A model generated the notes under the pieces. It saw only the letters and a list, made by a program, of their open reading frames with translations, ran no database searches and had not been told where the DNA came from. The translations under genes were made by a program, and so were the position numbers. From positions 1-37,577 of the forward strand of contig CAMCQH010000015.1 of NCBI GenBank assembly GCA_945877035.1: DNA of 37,577 nucleotides, in the 5' to 3' direction. Below, in pieces: positions 26,667 through 34,993 of this stretch (position 1 is its first letter; each line of letters starts with the position of its first letter). The stretch is from an uncultured Clostridium sp. (GTDB lineage Bacteria; Bacillota; Clostridia; TANB77; CAG-508).

Positions 26667-28004
26667 ATGGTTAATGAAAAATTTTTTGTTAACAAAGATG
26701 GAACTTTATCAACAGAGTCTGTTCATTACTGCAATAATATTTTAGAATATGCTAAACGGTATAATTTAGAAAATACTTTTATTGCATTAGAATTAGCAGC
26801 AGACTTACACAATGGTGCATATAGAGATGGTGGTGCACCTTACATTATTCATCCACTTGAAACAACAAATTACTTAATTTTATTAAATGTCAGAACTGCA
26901 ATTTTCAACATGAATGAGAGTAATTTACATGACAAGAATGTGGCTGAAGAGCAAACAAATTTGGACGTTGACATTTTGCTGTCTTCTATGTTGTTACATG
27001 ATACATTAGAAGATTGCAAATCAAAATTACCGGAAGGTGCTAAAAGCTTCACATCCAAGTATCATTTGCATCCTGATATCTTAAAGTTTGTTTTAGTTCT
27101 TACAAAGGACAAAACGGCGCCTGGATATACCTTGGATGGTTATTATGAAAAGCTTGGAAGTTATTGGCAAACTTTGATTATGAAAATTGTTGATCGTGCT
27201 AGCAATTGTTCGACTATTGATGCTTTTAAGGAAGATAGGATGGAAAAATATGTGCGTGAAACTATCAAGTATTTCTATCCTATGATTTCAAAGGGTAAAA
27301 ATTTATATCCAGATTTTTCAGGTATATTCACAATAACGAAGTACTTAATTGTATCTATCTGTGAAACCGTTGCATCAGTTTTGGGACTTAATGGCATTAT
27401 AACTGAGAGCGCTTATGAAAAAACTTTTTTCTTTATCAAAGGTTTTGCAATTGGAAAAGATTCAATGCAAAACACTCTTAAGGCTTTGCCACTTGCAAAG
27501 GAATATTATAGTGGATTAACCAGAAAGAGTGGTGATGCGTTTATAATTCATCCTCTACGTGTAGCTTCATATTTGATTGCATTAAAGATTAATGATGACT
27601 GTATTTGTGCAGCAGCACTGTTACATGAGATAATAAAAAAATGTAATCTCGAGTACAATGGTATTGAATTATTAACTAAATATCATTTAGACCCACTTGT
27701 TTTAGATTACATTAGGTTACTATCAAACAGTGAAGAATATCCTTTGCCTTTGTATTATGAAGCACTAAGTCAACGGCCTGAGGTTCTGCTTTTAAAACTC
27801 TCTAATCGTGCCCACACATGCACAACACTATTTGATTCTTCTGATGAAGAGATTCGTGCATATGTTGATGAATGTGAAAAATACATTTATCCTCTGTGTG
27901 AATATGGAATTGTGCATTACCCTAAGTACTCTAAACACATTCAAGTTATGCGGTATCAGATTCATTCTTTATGTAACATTGTAAAAAGTTTACGTCTTTC
28001 ATAA
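26667..28004 (+). CDS. Tandem HD-domain protein, SpoT/MESH1-like hydrolase
   Basis: The 445-residue soluble protein consists of two homologous HD domains and no (p)ppGpp synthetase domain. Domain 1 (about 36-185) keeps the SpoT/MESH1 metal residues: His48 (LHNGAYRDGG), His111-Asp112 (LLHDTLED with Glu115-Asp116) and Asp176 (KIVDRASN). Domain 2 (about 268-390) aligns throughout (ALPLAKEYYSG..., IIHPLRVA, LLHEII, KLSNRAHT) but has Tyr281, Glu321 and Asn380 at the metal positions, so it is probably a non-catalytic regulator. Likely role: hydrolysis of (p)ppGpp or a related nucleotide. The start follows GGGAGG. It has its own promoter and terminator and lies between dapA and a mutS scar. Codon use differs from its neighbours. 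Confidence 0.75.
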   Translation: MVNEKFFVNKDGTLSTESVHYCNNILEYAKRYNLENTFIALELAADLHNGAYRDGGAPYIIHPLETTNYLILLNVRTAIFNMNESNLHDKNVAEEQTNLDVDILLSSMLLHDTLEDCKSKLPEGAKSFTSKYHLHPDILKFVLVLTKDKTAPGYTLDGYYEKLGSYWQTLIMKIVDRASNCSTIDAFKEDRMEKYVRETIKYFYPMISKGKNLYPDFSGIFTITKYLIVSICETVASVLGLNGIITESAYEKTFFFIKGFAIGKDSMQNTLKALPLAKEYYSGLTRKSGDAFIIHPLRVASYLIALKINDDCICAAALLHEIIKKCNLEYNGIELLTKYHLDPLVLDYIRLLSNSEEYPLPLYYEALSQRPEVLLLKLSNRAHTCTTLFDSSDEEIRAYVDECEKYIYPLCEYGIVHYPKYSKHIQVMRYQIHSLCNIVKSLRLS

Positions 28005-28039
28005 CAAGTTTCGCGACATCTCTTGTTTTTCTCATTAAT

Positions 28040-28066
28040 AAAAGGCTGATTTTTCAGCCTTTTATT
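28040..28066 (+). terminator. Terminator downstream of the tandem-HD gene
   Basis: AAAGGCTGA (28041-28049), TTTT loop, TCAGCCTTT (28054-28062), then TATTTCATTTTTT. A weaker AACAAG/CTTGTT hairpin with a T-tract lies just before it (about 28004-28030). Confidence 0.85.
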
Positions 28067-28116
28067 TCATTTTTTCTTTTATTTTTACCAAAGTATTTAA
28101 AGCATCAATTGGCGTT
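28060..28116 (-). repeat. Duplicated 3' end of mutS (scar)
   Basis: These 57 bp match 29132-29188, the end of mutS, at 55 positions; the differences are at 28089 and 28113. They encode the MutS C-terminus (...TLVKIKEKMK) but are cut off from any mutS body and join a dapA fragment at 28116. Confidence 0.93.
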
Positions 28117-28213
28117 TAATGAAATTGGTTTTAAATTTGTAATTCCTAGATTGCCTTTAGTTGAAATAAGTGAAGAGAAAAAAAGAAACTTGAGAACATA
28201 TATCAACTTATAA
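28116..28213 (+). pseudogene. Duplicated, diverged 3' end of dapA (scar)
   Basis: In frame it reads NEIGFKFVIPRLPLVEISE, continues EKKRNLRTYINL, and stops at 28211-28213. This parallels the dapA end NEIGFHFGIPRLPLIEMSE. It lacks any start or catalytic part. Several amino-acid differences show it comes from a different dapA allele or an old duplication. Confidence 0.88.
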
Positions 28214-28259
28214 ATAGTTTACATTTAACATCTAACAGCTAAAAACCCATAATTTTATG

Positions 28260-28288
28260 TTGCTTTATTATTTTTTATATGTTATAAT
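28260..28288 (+). promoter_or_regulatory. Promoter of the 247-residue orphan gene
   Basis: TTGCTT (28260-28265) and TATAAT (28283-28288), spaced 17 nt, lie about 50 nt before the gene start. The 334-bp stretch 28005-28338 otherwise holds the terminators and the two scars. Confidence 0.6.
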
Positions 28289-28338
28289 CTTTATGTAACC
28301 TATTATCTTATATTACACTACAATTGGAGGTAAAAGCT

Positions 28339-29082
28339 ATGAGTCGGTTTAATGAATTTAATTACGACAAAGAAAAATGGGAACTTATTATAGAGGAGTA
28401 CTTGGATGAACAATATTATGATGATGTAGGTCATAAAAAACATTTCTCTTTACGAAACTTGTCTACCAATCGAGAATATCATCTGTCCACCAGTGTATTG
28501 TATGATAATCTTGTTTCTGATAATGTATATATCGGACTTGAACAAATTTCAGATAATAAGTTTATAGAGTATTATCATCATAAATATAGAGATGAATTAA
28601 GAGAATATTATTTTGATGAGAACGGCATGATGAGCTTAGAAAGATATTATGGTAGCGGTCTTGTTTCGTTAGATGATGACAAAATATGGCTTAAAAATTG
28701 GCAAATTTACAGTATTAGTAAAGGTTGTATGATAGAAACTCTTAAAACATTCGATCGCACTGGGACAGAAATATCTTTAAAAGCAAATTCAGATGGAAAG
28801 AATTTTCTATATTGTAAAATGCCACTTTCATCAGATGTTGATGGAACTGATTATCTATTGTTTGTGTTTGATGTAGAAACATTATTACCTGCATTACCGG
28901 CCTTTAGTTCCCTAAGAGGAGATAAGTTTATCGAATTATCAGATGATTTTACTTTCGCTGATTTAATCGAAGAAGAAAAAAAATACAAAGATTATATATC
29001 TTCTTATATAGATTCAGTTGGTAAAGATTCTGTTATGAAGGCAGAACAGGTTCTTCTTTCAGATTTAGTCGATAAAGCTTAA
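28339..29082 (+). CDS. Orphan hypothetical protein (247 aa)
   Basis: I do not recognise this family. The protein is acidic, soluble and rich in Asp, Tyr and Ser, with no signal peptide or membrane segment. It looks like a mixed alpha/beta fold. FDENGMMSLERYYG and TFDRTGTEIS suggest short repeated hairpins, and a C-terminal helical part (LIEEEKKYKDYISSYI) closes it. The start at 28339 (MSRFNEF) is 9 nt after GGAGG; the upstream TTG at 28324 overlaps the site. It has its own promoter and terminator and is inserted between dapA-derived and mutS sequence, so it is probably an accessory cargo gene. Confidence 0.72.
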   Translation: MSRFNEFNYDKEKWELIIEEYLDEQYYDDVGHKKHFSLRNLSTNREYHLSTSVLYDNLVSDNVYIGLEQISDNKFIEYYHHKYRDELREYYFDENGMMSLERYYGSGLVSLDDDKIWLKNWQIYSISKGCMIETLKTFDRTGTEISLKANSDGKNFLYCKMPLSSDVDGTDYLLFVFDVETLLPALPAFSSLRGDKFIELSDDFTFADLIEEEKKYKDYISSYIDSVGKDSVMKAEQVLLSDLVDKA

Positions 29083-29087
29083 CTTGT

Positions 29088-29129
29088 AAAAAATGGATTA
29101 GTAGTTTAAGCACTGCCAATCCATTTTTT
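29088..29129. terminator. Bidirectional terminator between the orphan gene and mutS
   Basis: AAAAAATGGATT (29088-29099) pairs with AATCCATTTTTT (29118-29129). T-tracts occur on both sides, so it can serve both converging genes. Confidence 0.85.
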
Positions 29130-29133
29130 ATTT

Positions 29134-31740
29134 TTATTTCATTTTTTCTTTTATTTTTACTAAAGTATTTAAAGCATCAATTGGTGTTAACTCATTCAAA
29201 TTAATTTTATCAATCTCATGAGCTATTTCAGCTAATTTATAATTAAACATATCAAATTGGCCTTCTACAACCTTTTTACTCTCTTGTTTTTTACCTGTTA
29301 AAATATTTTTTCTTTCCAAACTTCTTAATATTTCATCAGCTTTTTGTGTTACAGTTTTTGGAACACCTGCTAGTCTAGCAACATGTATACCATAACTTTC
29401 ATCTGTTCCACCTCTTAATATTTTTCTTAAAAAGATTATATCTTCCCCTTTTTCTTTAACTGCAATATTATAATTTTTTACGCCTTCAAGTTTTTCTTCA
29501 AGTTCTGTAAGTTCATGGTAATGTGTTGCAAATAATGTTTTAGCCCCGCATTTTTCTTTATCCGCTATAAATTCAGCAACTGCCCAAGCAATTGAAAGTC
29601 CATCATATGTTGATGTTCCTCTTCCTATTTCATCTAATATTACTAAACTATTTTGTGTAGCTTCTTTTAGAATTGTTGCAACTTCCATCATTTCTACCAT
29701 AAATGTACTTTGTCCCATACTTAAATCATCTGATGCCCCAACTCTTGTAAATATTTTATCAACTACTCCTATTCTTGCCTCTTGTGCTGGAACAAAGCTG
29801 CCGACTTGTGCCATTAATGTGATTAATGCAACTTGTCTCATATATGTTGATTTACCAGCCATGTTAGGTCCTGTTATAATTGATAATCTATTTTCATCTT
29901 TGTCTAGATATGTATCGTTTTCAACGAAACTTCCTGTTCCCAACATTTTTTCTATTACTGGATGTCTTCCACCTTTAATATTTATTATTCCTGAATTATC
30001 AACTGTTGGCATACAGTAATTCATATCTTCTGCAACTGTTGCAAATGATGTAAGTACATCTAGTGTTGATACTACATTTGATGTCTTTTGAAGTCTTTTA
30101 ACATTTTTAGCTATCTCTTCTCTTATTTGCACAAATGCATTGTATTCTAAATTTACAACTTTTTCTTCTGCTCCTAAAATTTGATTTTCTAGATTTTTTA
30201 AATCTTCTGTTATAAATCTCTCAGCATTTGTTAAAGTTTGTTTTCTTATAAATCTGTCTGGTACTTGGTCTAATCCTGATTTTGTAACTTCAATAAAATA
30301 TCCAAATACTTTATTAAATCCAACTTTTAAATTTTTAATTCCTGTTTTTTCTCTTTCTTCTGCTTCTAATTTTATAATCCAATTTTTTCCTTCAGTTGTA
30401 GCTGTTTTTAATTTATCAATTTCTTCATCATATCCAAGCTTTATAATTCCACCATCTTTGATTGTCATTGGCGGGTCTTCAACTATTGATTTTTCAATTA
30501 ATTCATAAATATCTTGTAATTCATCTAAATTTTCGTATAAATCTTTTAACATATCAGATTTAGTATTTGATAAAACTTGTTTTAATTCTGGTAATTTTGA
30601 TAAAGAGTTTTTCAAAGTAATCATATCTCTTGCATTTGCATTTCCATAAGCCATTTTTCCTGCCAAACGCTCAATATCATATACTTTCTTTAAGTTTTCT
30701 ACTACATCTCCTCTTAAAATAACATCATCTTTTAGCTCTTTTACTGAATTAAGTCTTCTATTAATTTCTAAAGTATCGATAAGTGGATCATTTAACCATC
30801 TTCTTAAAGCCCTTCCACCCATTGATGTTGATGTTTTATCTAACACCCATAAAAGTGTACCTTTTTTGGATTTATCTCTCATTTTTTCTGTTATTTCAAG
30901 ATTTCTTCTGGCATTAATATCTAATGACATATATTTTGAAATATTATATACTGTAATTTTGTTAATATGCTCTAATGTTGTCATTTGAGTTTGTTCAATA
31001 TATTCAATTAAGGCATTTATTGAGCATATTGCCAAAGTTTTATCTTCAATATTTTCTAATTCTTTTTGATTACTATCTACAAAATTAAATCTATATTTTA
31101 TTTTCTCTACATCATCTGAGAAAAATTTATCATTAAATCTTGTTATATATGTATCAAATCTTTCTTTTATTTTAGACATTTCTTCAGTACAATCTGACAT
31201 CATGCTATTTATTACAAGTTCTGATGGTGTGTATCTTGCAATTTCATCTAATACTAAAGGGAAGTTTTGATTATCCTTTATTTCAGCGGAATAAAATTCA
31301 CCTGTTGAAATATCGCATACACTTATTCCAAAATATATTCCAGATTTAAATATTGACATTATGAAATTATTTTTTCTTTCTTCTAGCATATTGCTTTCAA
31401 CTACTGTACCTGGTGTTACTATTCTAATAACACCTCTTTTTACTATACCTTTAGCTTCTTTGGGGTCTTCTAATTGTTCACATATCGCAACTTTATATCC
31501 TTTTGCAATTAATCTAGAAACATATATTTCTGCTGCATGATGTGGTATTCCACACATTGGGGCTCTTTCTTCTTGTCCACAGTCTTTTCCTGTTAATGTA
31601 AGTTCTAGTTCTCTTGACGCTGTTATTGCATCATCAAAAAACATTTCATAAAAGTCCCCTAATCTGTAAAACAAGATGCAGTCTTTATATTGTTCTTTTG
31701 TTTCAAGATATTTTTGCATCATTGGTGAAAATTCTGCCAT
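29134..31740 (-). CDS. mutS: DNA mismatch repair protein MutS
   Basis: MutS recognises mismatches and recruits MutL. The 868-residue product has the mismatch-binding domain with the F-x-E motif (GDFYEMFF, near residue 30), connector and clamp domains, and the ABC ATPase with Walker A TGPNMAGKSTYMRQ, the ST motif (DDLSMGQSTFMVEM), Walker B LVILDEIGRGTSTYDG and FATHYHEL. A C-terminal helix-turn-helix part ends KIKEKMK. I use the ATG at 31740 (MAEFSPMM), two bases after the miaB stop, with GGAAG upstream. It is probably translated in series with miaB. A copy of its 3' end is at 28060-28116. mutL is not in the window. Confidence 0.97.
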   Translation of the reverse strand: MAEFSPMMQKYLETKEQYKDCILFYRLGDFYEMFFDDAITASRELELTLTGKDCGQEERAPMCGIPHHAAEIYVSRLIAKGYKVAICEQLEDPKEAKGIVKRGVIRIVTPGTVVESNMLEERKNNFIMSIFKSGIYFGISVCDISTGEFYSAEIKDNQNFPLVLDEIARYTPSELVINSMMSDCTEEMSKIKERFDTYITRFNDKFFSDDVEKIKYRFNFVDSNQKELENIEDKTLAICSINALIEYIEQTQMTTLEHINKITVYNISKYMSLDINARRNLEITEKMRDKSKKGTLLWVLDKTSTSMGGRALRRWLNDPLIDTLEINRRLNSVKELKDDVILRGDVVENLKKVYDIERLAGKMAYGNANARDMITLKNSLSKLPELKQVLSNTKSDMLKDLYENLDELQDIYELIEKSIVEDPPMTIKDGGIIKLGYDEEIDKLKTATTEGKNWIIKLEAEEREKTGIKNLKVGFNKVFGYFIEVTKSGLDQVPDRFIRKQTLTNAERFITEDLKNLENQILGAEEKVVNLEYNAFVQIREEIAKNVKRLQKTSNVVSTLDVLTSFATVAEDMNYCMPTVDNSGIINIKGGRHPVIEKMLGTGSFVENDTYLDKDENRLSIITGPNMAGKSTYMRQVALITLMAQVGSFVPAQEARIGVVDKIFTRVGASDDLSMGQSTFMVEMMEVATILKEATQNSLVILDEIGRGTSTYDGLSIAWAVAEFIADKEKCGAKTLFATHYHELTELEEKLEGVKNYNIAVKEKGEDIIFLRKILRGGTDESYGIHVARLAGVPKTVTQKADEILRSLERKNILTGKKQESKKVVEGQFDMFNYKLAEIAHEIDKINLNELTPIDALNTLVKIKEKMK

Positions 31741-31742
31741 AA

Positions 31743-33158
31743 TTATACTTCCTTTCCTTTTAAATACCACATATGTTCAGAAACTATTTTTAACTCAGCC
31801 ATATTTCCAATTAAACTCTTATCTCCTTCAAAAATAACAACTTTGTTACTATCTGTTCTACCTGTAAGCATTTCTTCATTATTTTTGCTTGTTCCTTCAA
31901 CTAAAACTTTTTGAATAGTTCCAATATATTTTTGATTATTTTCTGCAATTTGACTTTCCACTAAAGCTTTTAATTTATCAAATCTTTTATGTTTTTGTTC
32001 TTCTGGAACTTGATTTTCCATTCTGTCCCCTGGTGTTCCAACTCTTCTTGAATATATAAACATATAAACTTGTTCAAATTTTACTTTTTCTACAACATCT
32101 AAAGTATCTTCAAACTCTTCATCTGTCTCACCTGGAAAACCTACTATAATGTCTGTTGATAATGTTAAATTTGGTATTCTTGCTTTCATTTTTTCTACTA
32201 AATTTAAATATTGCTCTTTTGTATATTTTCTGTTCATTTCTTTTAAGACTTTTGTATTTCCTGATTGCAAAGGTAAATGAACTAATTTACATACTTTGTC
32301 ACAATCTGCTATTGCTTCTATTACATCATCTGTGAAATCTTTTGGATGTGGTGATACAAATCTAATTCTTTCTATTCCATCTATTTTGTTTATTGCTCTT
32401 AATAGTGTAGCAAATGAATTTACTCCTTCATATTCTTCAAATTCTATATTTTTCTCACGTTCTACTCTTAAATATGAATTTACATTTTGGCCTAATAAAG
32501 TTATTTCTTTATAACCTTGTTTTGCTAATTCTTTTACTTCTTCTATTATTGCTCTTGGCTGTCTACTTCTTTCTCTTCCTCTAACATATGGTACTATACA
32601 ATAACTGCAGAAATTATTGCATCCATTCATTATTGTTACAGATGCTTTTATGTTGCTATCTCTTTTTATTGGTAGTCCTTCATAAACTTTTCCATCAATA
32701 TCTAGTATATCTTCAAGTTTTTTCTTTTCTTCTAGAACTTTATATAAATCCTCCGGAAATTTATGTAGTGTATGTGTTCCAAATATTATATCTGTATATG
32801 GATAACTTGATTTTATTTTATCTGTGATATGTTTTTCTTGCATCATACATCCACCAATTGCTATTATAGTTCCACGTTGTTCTTTTATTTTTTTAAGTTC
32901 TCCTAATTTACCAAATAGCTTATCTTCTGCATTTTCTCTTACACAGCATGTATTAAATAATGCTAAATCAGCTTCGTTTTGATTTTCAGTTTTTGTATAC
33001 CCCATTTTTTCTAGCATACCACATAATTTTTCTGAATCATTTTCATTTAGCTGGCATCCCATTGTTAATATACTATATTTTAAGTTTTTATTTTCGTTTA
33101 TTTTTTTTACTTTTTCTATATATTCTTTTTGTTTTTCTATTTCTTTTGATGTTTCCAA
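31743..33158 (-). CDS. miaB: tRNA-2-methylthio-N6-dimethylallyladenosine synthase
   Basis: MiaB is a radical-SAM methylthiotransferase acting on i6A37 of tRNA. The 471-residue protein has the UPF0004 domain with three cluster cysteines (TMGCQLNENDSE; FNTCCVRENAE; GGCMMQE), the radical-SAM CNNFCSYCIVPYVRGRERSR motif (C-x3-C-x2-C), and a C-terminal TRAM domain (VLVEGTSKNNEEMLTGRT). SYCIVPYVRG favours MiaB over MtaB or RimO. The best start is the TTG at 33158, 8 nt after GGAGG; the open frame's first TTG at 33173 is part of that site. It precedes mutS by 2 bp, a pairing common in Clostridia. Confidence 0.95.
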   Translation of the reverse strand: METSKEIEKQKEYIEKVKKINENKNLKYSILTMGCQLNENDSEKLCGMLEKMGYTKTENQNEADLALFNTCCVRENAEDKLFGKLGELKKIKEQRGTIIAIGGCMMQEKHITDKIKSSYPYTDIIFGTHTLHKFPEDLYKVLEEKKKLEDILDIDGKVYEGLPIKRDSNIKASVTIMNGCNNFCSYCIVPYVRGRERSRQPRAIIEEVKELAKQGYKEITLLGQNVNSYLRVEREKNIEFEEYEGVNSFATLLRAINKIDGIERIRFVSPHPKDFTDDVIEAIADCDKVCKLVHLPLQSGNTKVLKEMNRKYTKEQYLNLVEKMKARIPNLTLSTDIIVGFPGETDEEFEDTLDVVEKVKFEQVYMFIYSRRVGTPGDRMENQVPEEQKHKRFDKLKALVESQIAENNQKYIGTIQKVLVEGTSKNNEEMLTGRTDSNKVVIFEGDKSLIGNMAELKIVSEHMWYLKGKEV

Positions 33159-33260
33159 TTCTATAACCTCCAATTTGCATATATTTTATTATATTTTGTC
33201 ATATTTTGCAAGATTTTTGAAAAATTTTCTATTTTATGTTGACTTTTGTTGAAATACATA

Positions 33261-33290
33261 AAAAAAGGCAATTCGTTTTTTTGAATTGCC
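33261..33290 (-). terminator. Terminator after the HdeD-like gene
   Basis: On the minus strand GGCAATTC...GAATTGCC (33267-33274/33283-33290) is followed by a run of seven T. It lies between the HdeD-like gene and miaB. Confidence 0.88.
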
Positions 33291-33307
33291 TCATTTTTAT
33301 TTTATAA

Positions 33308-33847
33308 TTAGTCTTTTTTCATATAATTACTTATCTTTTTCATAAATATGAATCTATCAATAATATCTAATATACCATAAATAACTATTATAATTCCCAT
33401 AGTTGTAAATAATATATTTTGATTTACCAAAATTATAATACCTGCAAGCATCATTACCATTGATAATGCTACAGCAGCTGTCCAATATGGTGACTTAACT
33501 TCTTTCCAAACCAATGTAGTTTGAAGGTCCATTATTCCTGTTGCAATAATCCATATTCCAACAATTACTCTAAATACTGATAATATAGCATCTGATGCAA
33601 ATAATATTACAATTCCTAATACTACAGAAATTAATGCTACTGTTAAAAGCCAATCTTCTTTAGTATCTGCTGTATAGTATTCTACTAGTTTTAAAACTCC
33701 CATAGCGATAAACAAAATGCCTAATATTATAGAAATTGCTCCTACTGTTTCATTTGGTTTTGCTATTAATAATGCTCCAAATAGTACAAATATTATTGAA
33801 ATAACTATATCTGTCCAGCTTGATCTCTTTAAGAATTTTTCAACCAT
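33308..33847 (-). CDS. HdeD/DUF308-family membrane protein
   Basis: The 179-residue protein has six hydrophobic segments in three repeated hairpins, the DUF308/HdeD layout (IVISIIFVLFGALLI; GAISIILGILFIAMG; WIIATGIMDL; IVIYGILDIIDRFI). HdeD of E. coli is linked to acid resistance, but clostridial relatives are uncharacterised. The start at 33847 is preceded by GAGGGA. It stands alone, with rpmF upstream and a terminator downstream. Confidence 0.82.
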   Translation of the reverse strand: MVEKFLKRSSWTDIVISIIFVLFGALLIAKPNETVGAISIILGILFIAMGVLKLVEYYTADTKEDWLLTVALISVVLGIVILFASDAILSVFRVIVGIWIIATGIMDLQTTLVWKEVKSPYWTAAVALSMVMMLAGIIILVNQNILFTTMGIIIVIYGILDIIDRFIFMKKISNYMKKD

Positions 33848-33940
33848 GATAATCCCTCACTTTCTTTTGTATTTTTCTACATAATATCACAATAATATAA
33901 AAATGTACACAAAAAATCCAAATTTTTTACAAAAAAATAA

Positions 33941-33962
33941 AAATAGCACTTTTGCGCTATTT
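33941..33962 (-). terminator. Terminator after rpmF
   Basis: On the minus strand AAATAGC-GCAAAAGT-GCTATTT is followed by TTTATTTTTTT, directly after the rpmF stop codon. Confidence 0.85.
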
Positions 33963-33967
33963 CTATT

Positions 33968-34159
33968 TTATGCATTTTCAGTTTCTTTTTTTGCTACTAC
34001 TTGTTTTCCATCATAATATCCACAATTTGAGCAAACTCTGTGTGGCATTACAGGTTCATGACAATTTGGGCATGTAGCAAAGTTTGGTTGTTCTTTTTTC
34101 CATGTTGATCTTTTTGAATGTGTTCTTGCTTTTGACCATCTTCTTTTTGGTTGTGCCAT
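33968..34159 (-). CDS. rpmF: Large ribosomal subunit protein bL32
   Basis: This 63-residue L32 has the basic MAQPKRRWSKARTHSKRS start and a zinc ribbon with CPNC (about 30-33) and CSNC (about 43-46), followed by GYYDGKQV. It starts at 34159 after GGGGGGA. In Firmicutes rpmF is often near yceD/DUF177 or fatty-acid genes, but neither is adjacent here. Confidence 0.96.
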   Translation of the reverse strand: MAQPKRRWSKARTHSKRSTWKKEQPNFATCPNCHEPVMPHRVCSNCGYYDGKQVVAKKETENA

Positions 34160-34299
34160 TTCTATTCCCCCCTTGCTTAAAGATATATTGTTTTATATCT
34201 ATTTGAAATTTTATCGTTTTATTGCACTATAAAATTATACAAGTATTTTTTGTTTTTGTCAACTCTTTTACATTGCGTAATCTAAAAAATTATATTTTT

Positions 34300-34887
34300 T
34301 TATTTAATTTTAGTCTCATTTTCTTTTATATCGTCTTGTTTTTCATAATTTATACAATACTTTTCATATAATTCTTTCACATTTTTCTTTGTCAAAACTT
34401 TATCTATTCCATCTTTACTTACTTGTATAAAAACTTCTGTTATTAATTTTTCAACTTGGTCGTTTACTAAAGTTCTATCTCTTTCATTTAGCCAATATTC
34501 TAATTCATATTCCTTTGTCCAGTCCTTGCCTTTGTATATAATACCTGCTGCCAATTTATCACATAGCATCTCAGCAACATATTTGTATGGTATAATTGGT
34601 GTTTTATCTGGTGCACTTAAATCTACCCAATAATCTGTATGATGCTTATTTCTACCCTTATGATGCAACCATGCTTTTGAATATCCTTCTGCTTTTCTAC
34701 AATCTGTTATTGGTGAATGATGTCCATTAAAATATTTTACGCCTTCCCAGAACTCTGTTGGCGAATATTTAGAAAGGTCATGAACTAGTCCTCTCCAAGG
34801 CTGACCCACTTTACAGCATAATTTAAATACCACCCACTTATGCTTTGTAATCACTATAAAATGCTTTACTATATTTTTTAAGTACAT
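34300..34887 (-). CDS. DUF5662 family protein
   Basis: The 195-residue soluble protein matches DUF5662, a family of unknown function seen in Clostridia and phages. It has a conserved GLVHDLSKYSPTEF motif (HD-like, His and Asp adjacent), then FWEGVKYFNGHHSP, and AWLHHKGRNKHH with several histidines, which suggests a metal-dependent HD-type hydrolase fold. DKLAAGIIYKGKDW is another conserved block. The tail is charged and helical. The start at 34887 has AAGGGAGA about 8 nt upstream. The substrate cannot be inferred. Confidence 0.8.
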   Translation of the reverse strand: MYLKNIVKHFIVITKHKWVVFKLCCKVGQPWRGLVHDLSKYSPTEFWEGVKYFNGHHSPITDCRKAEGYSKAWLHHKGRNKHHTDYWVDLSAPDKTPIIPYKYVAEMLCDKLAAGIIYKGKDWTKEYELEYWLNERDRTLVNDQVEKLITEVFIQVSKDGIDKVLTKKNVKELYEKYCINYEKQDDIKENETKIK

Positions 34888-34993
34888 TTATTTTCATCTC
34901 CCTTATTACGCTTTTAGTTTATCACATAAAAATTTTTTAAGCAACATTTTTTGATAATTGCATATAATATAAATAAAACTTTGGAGGTTATTT

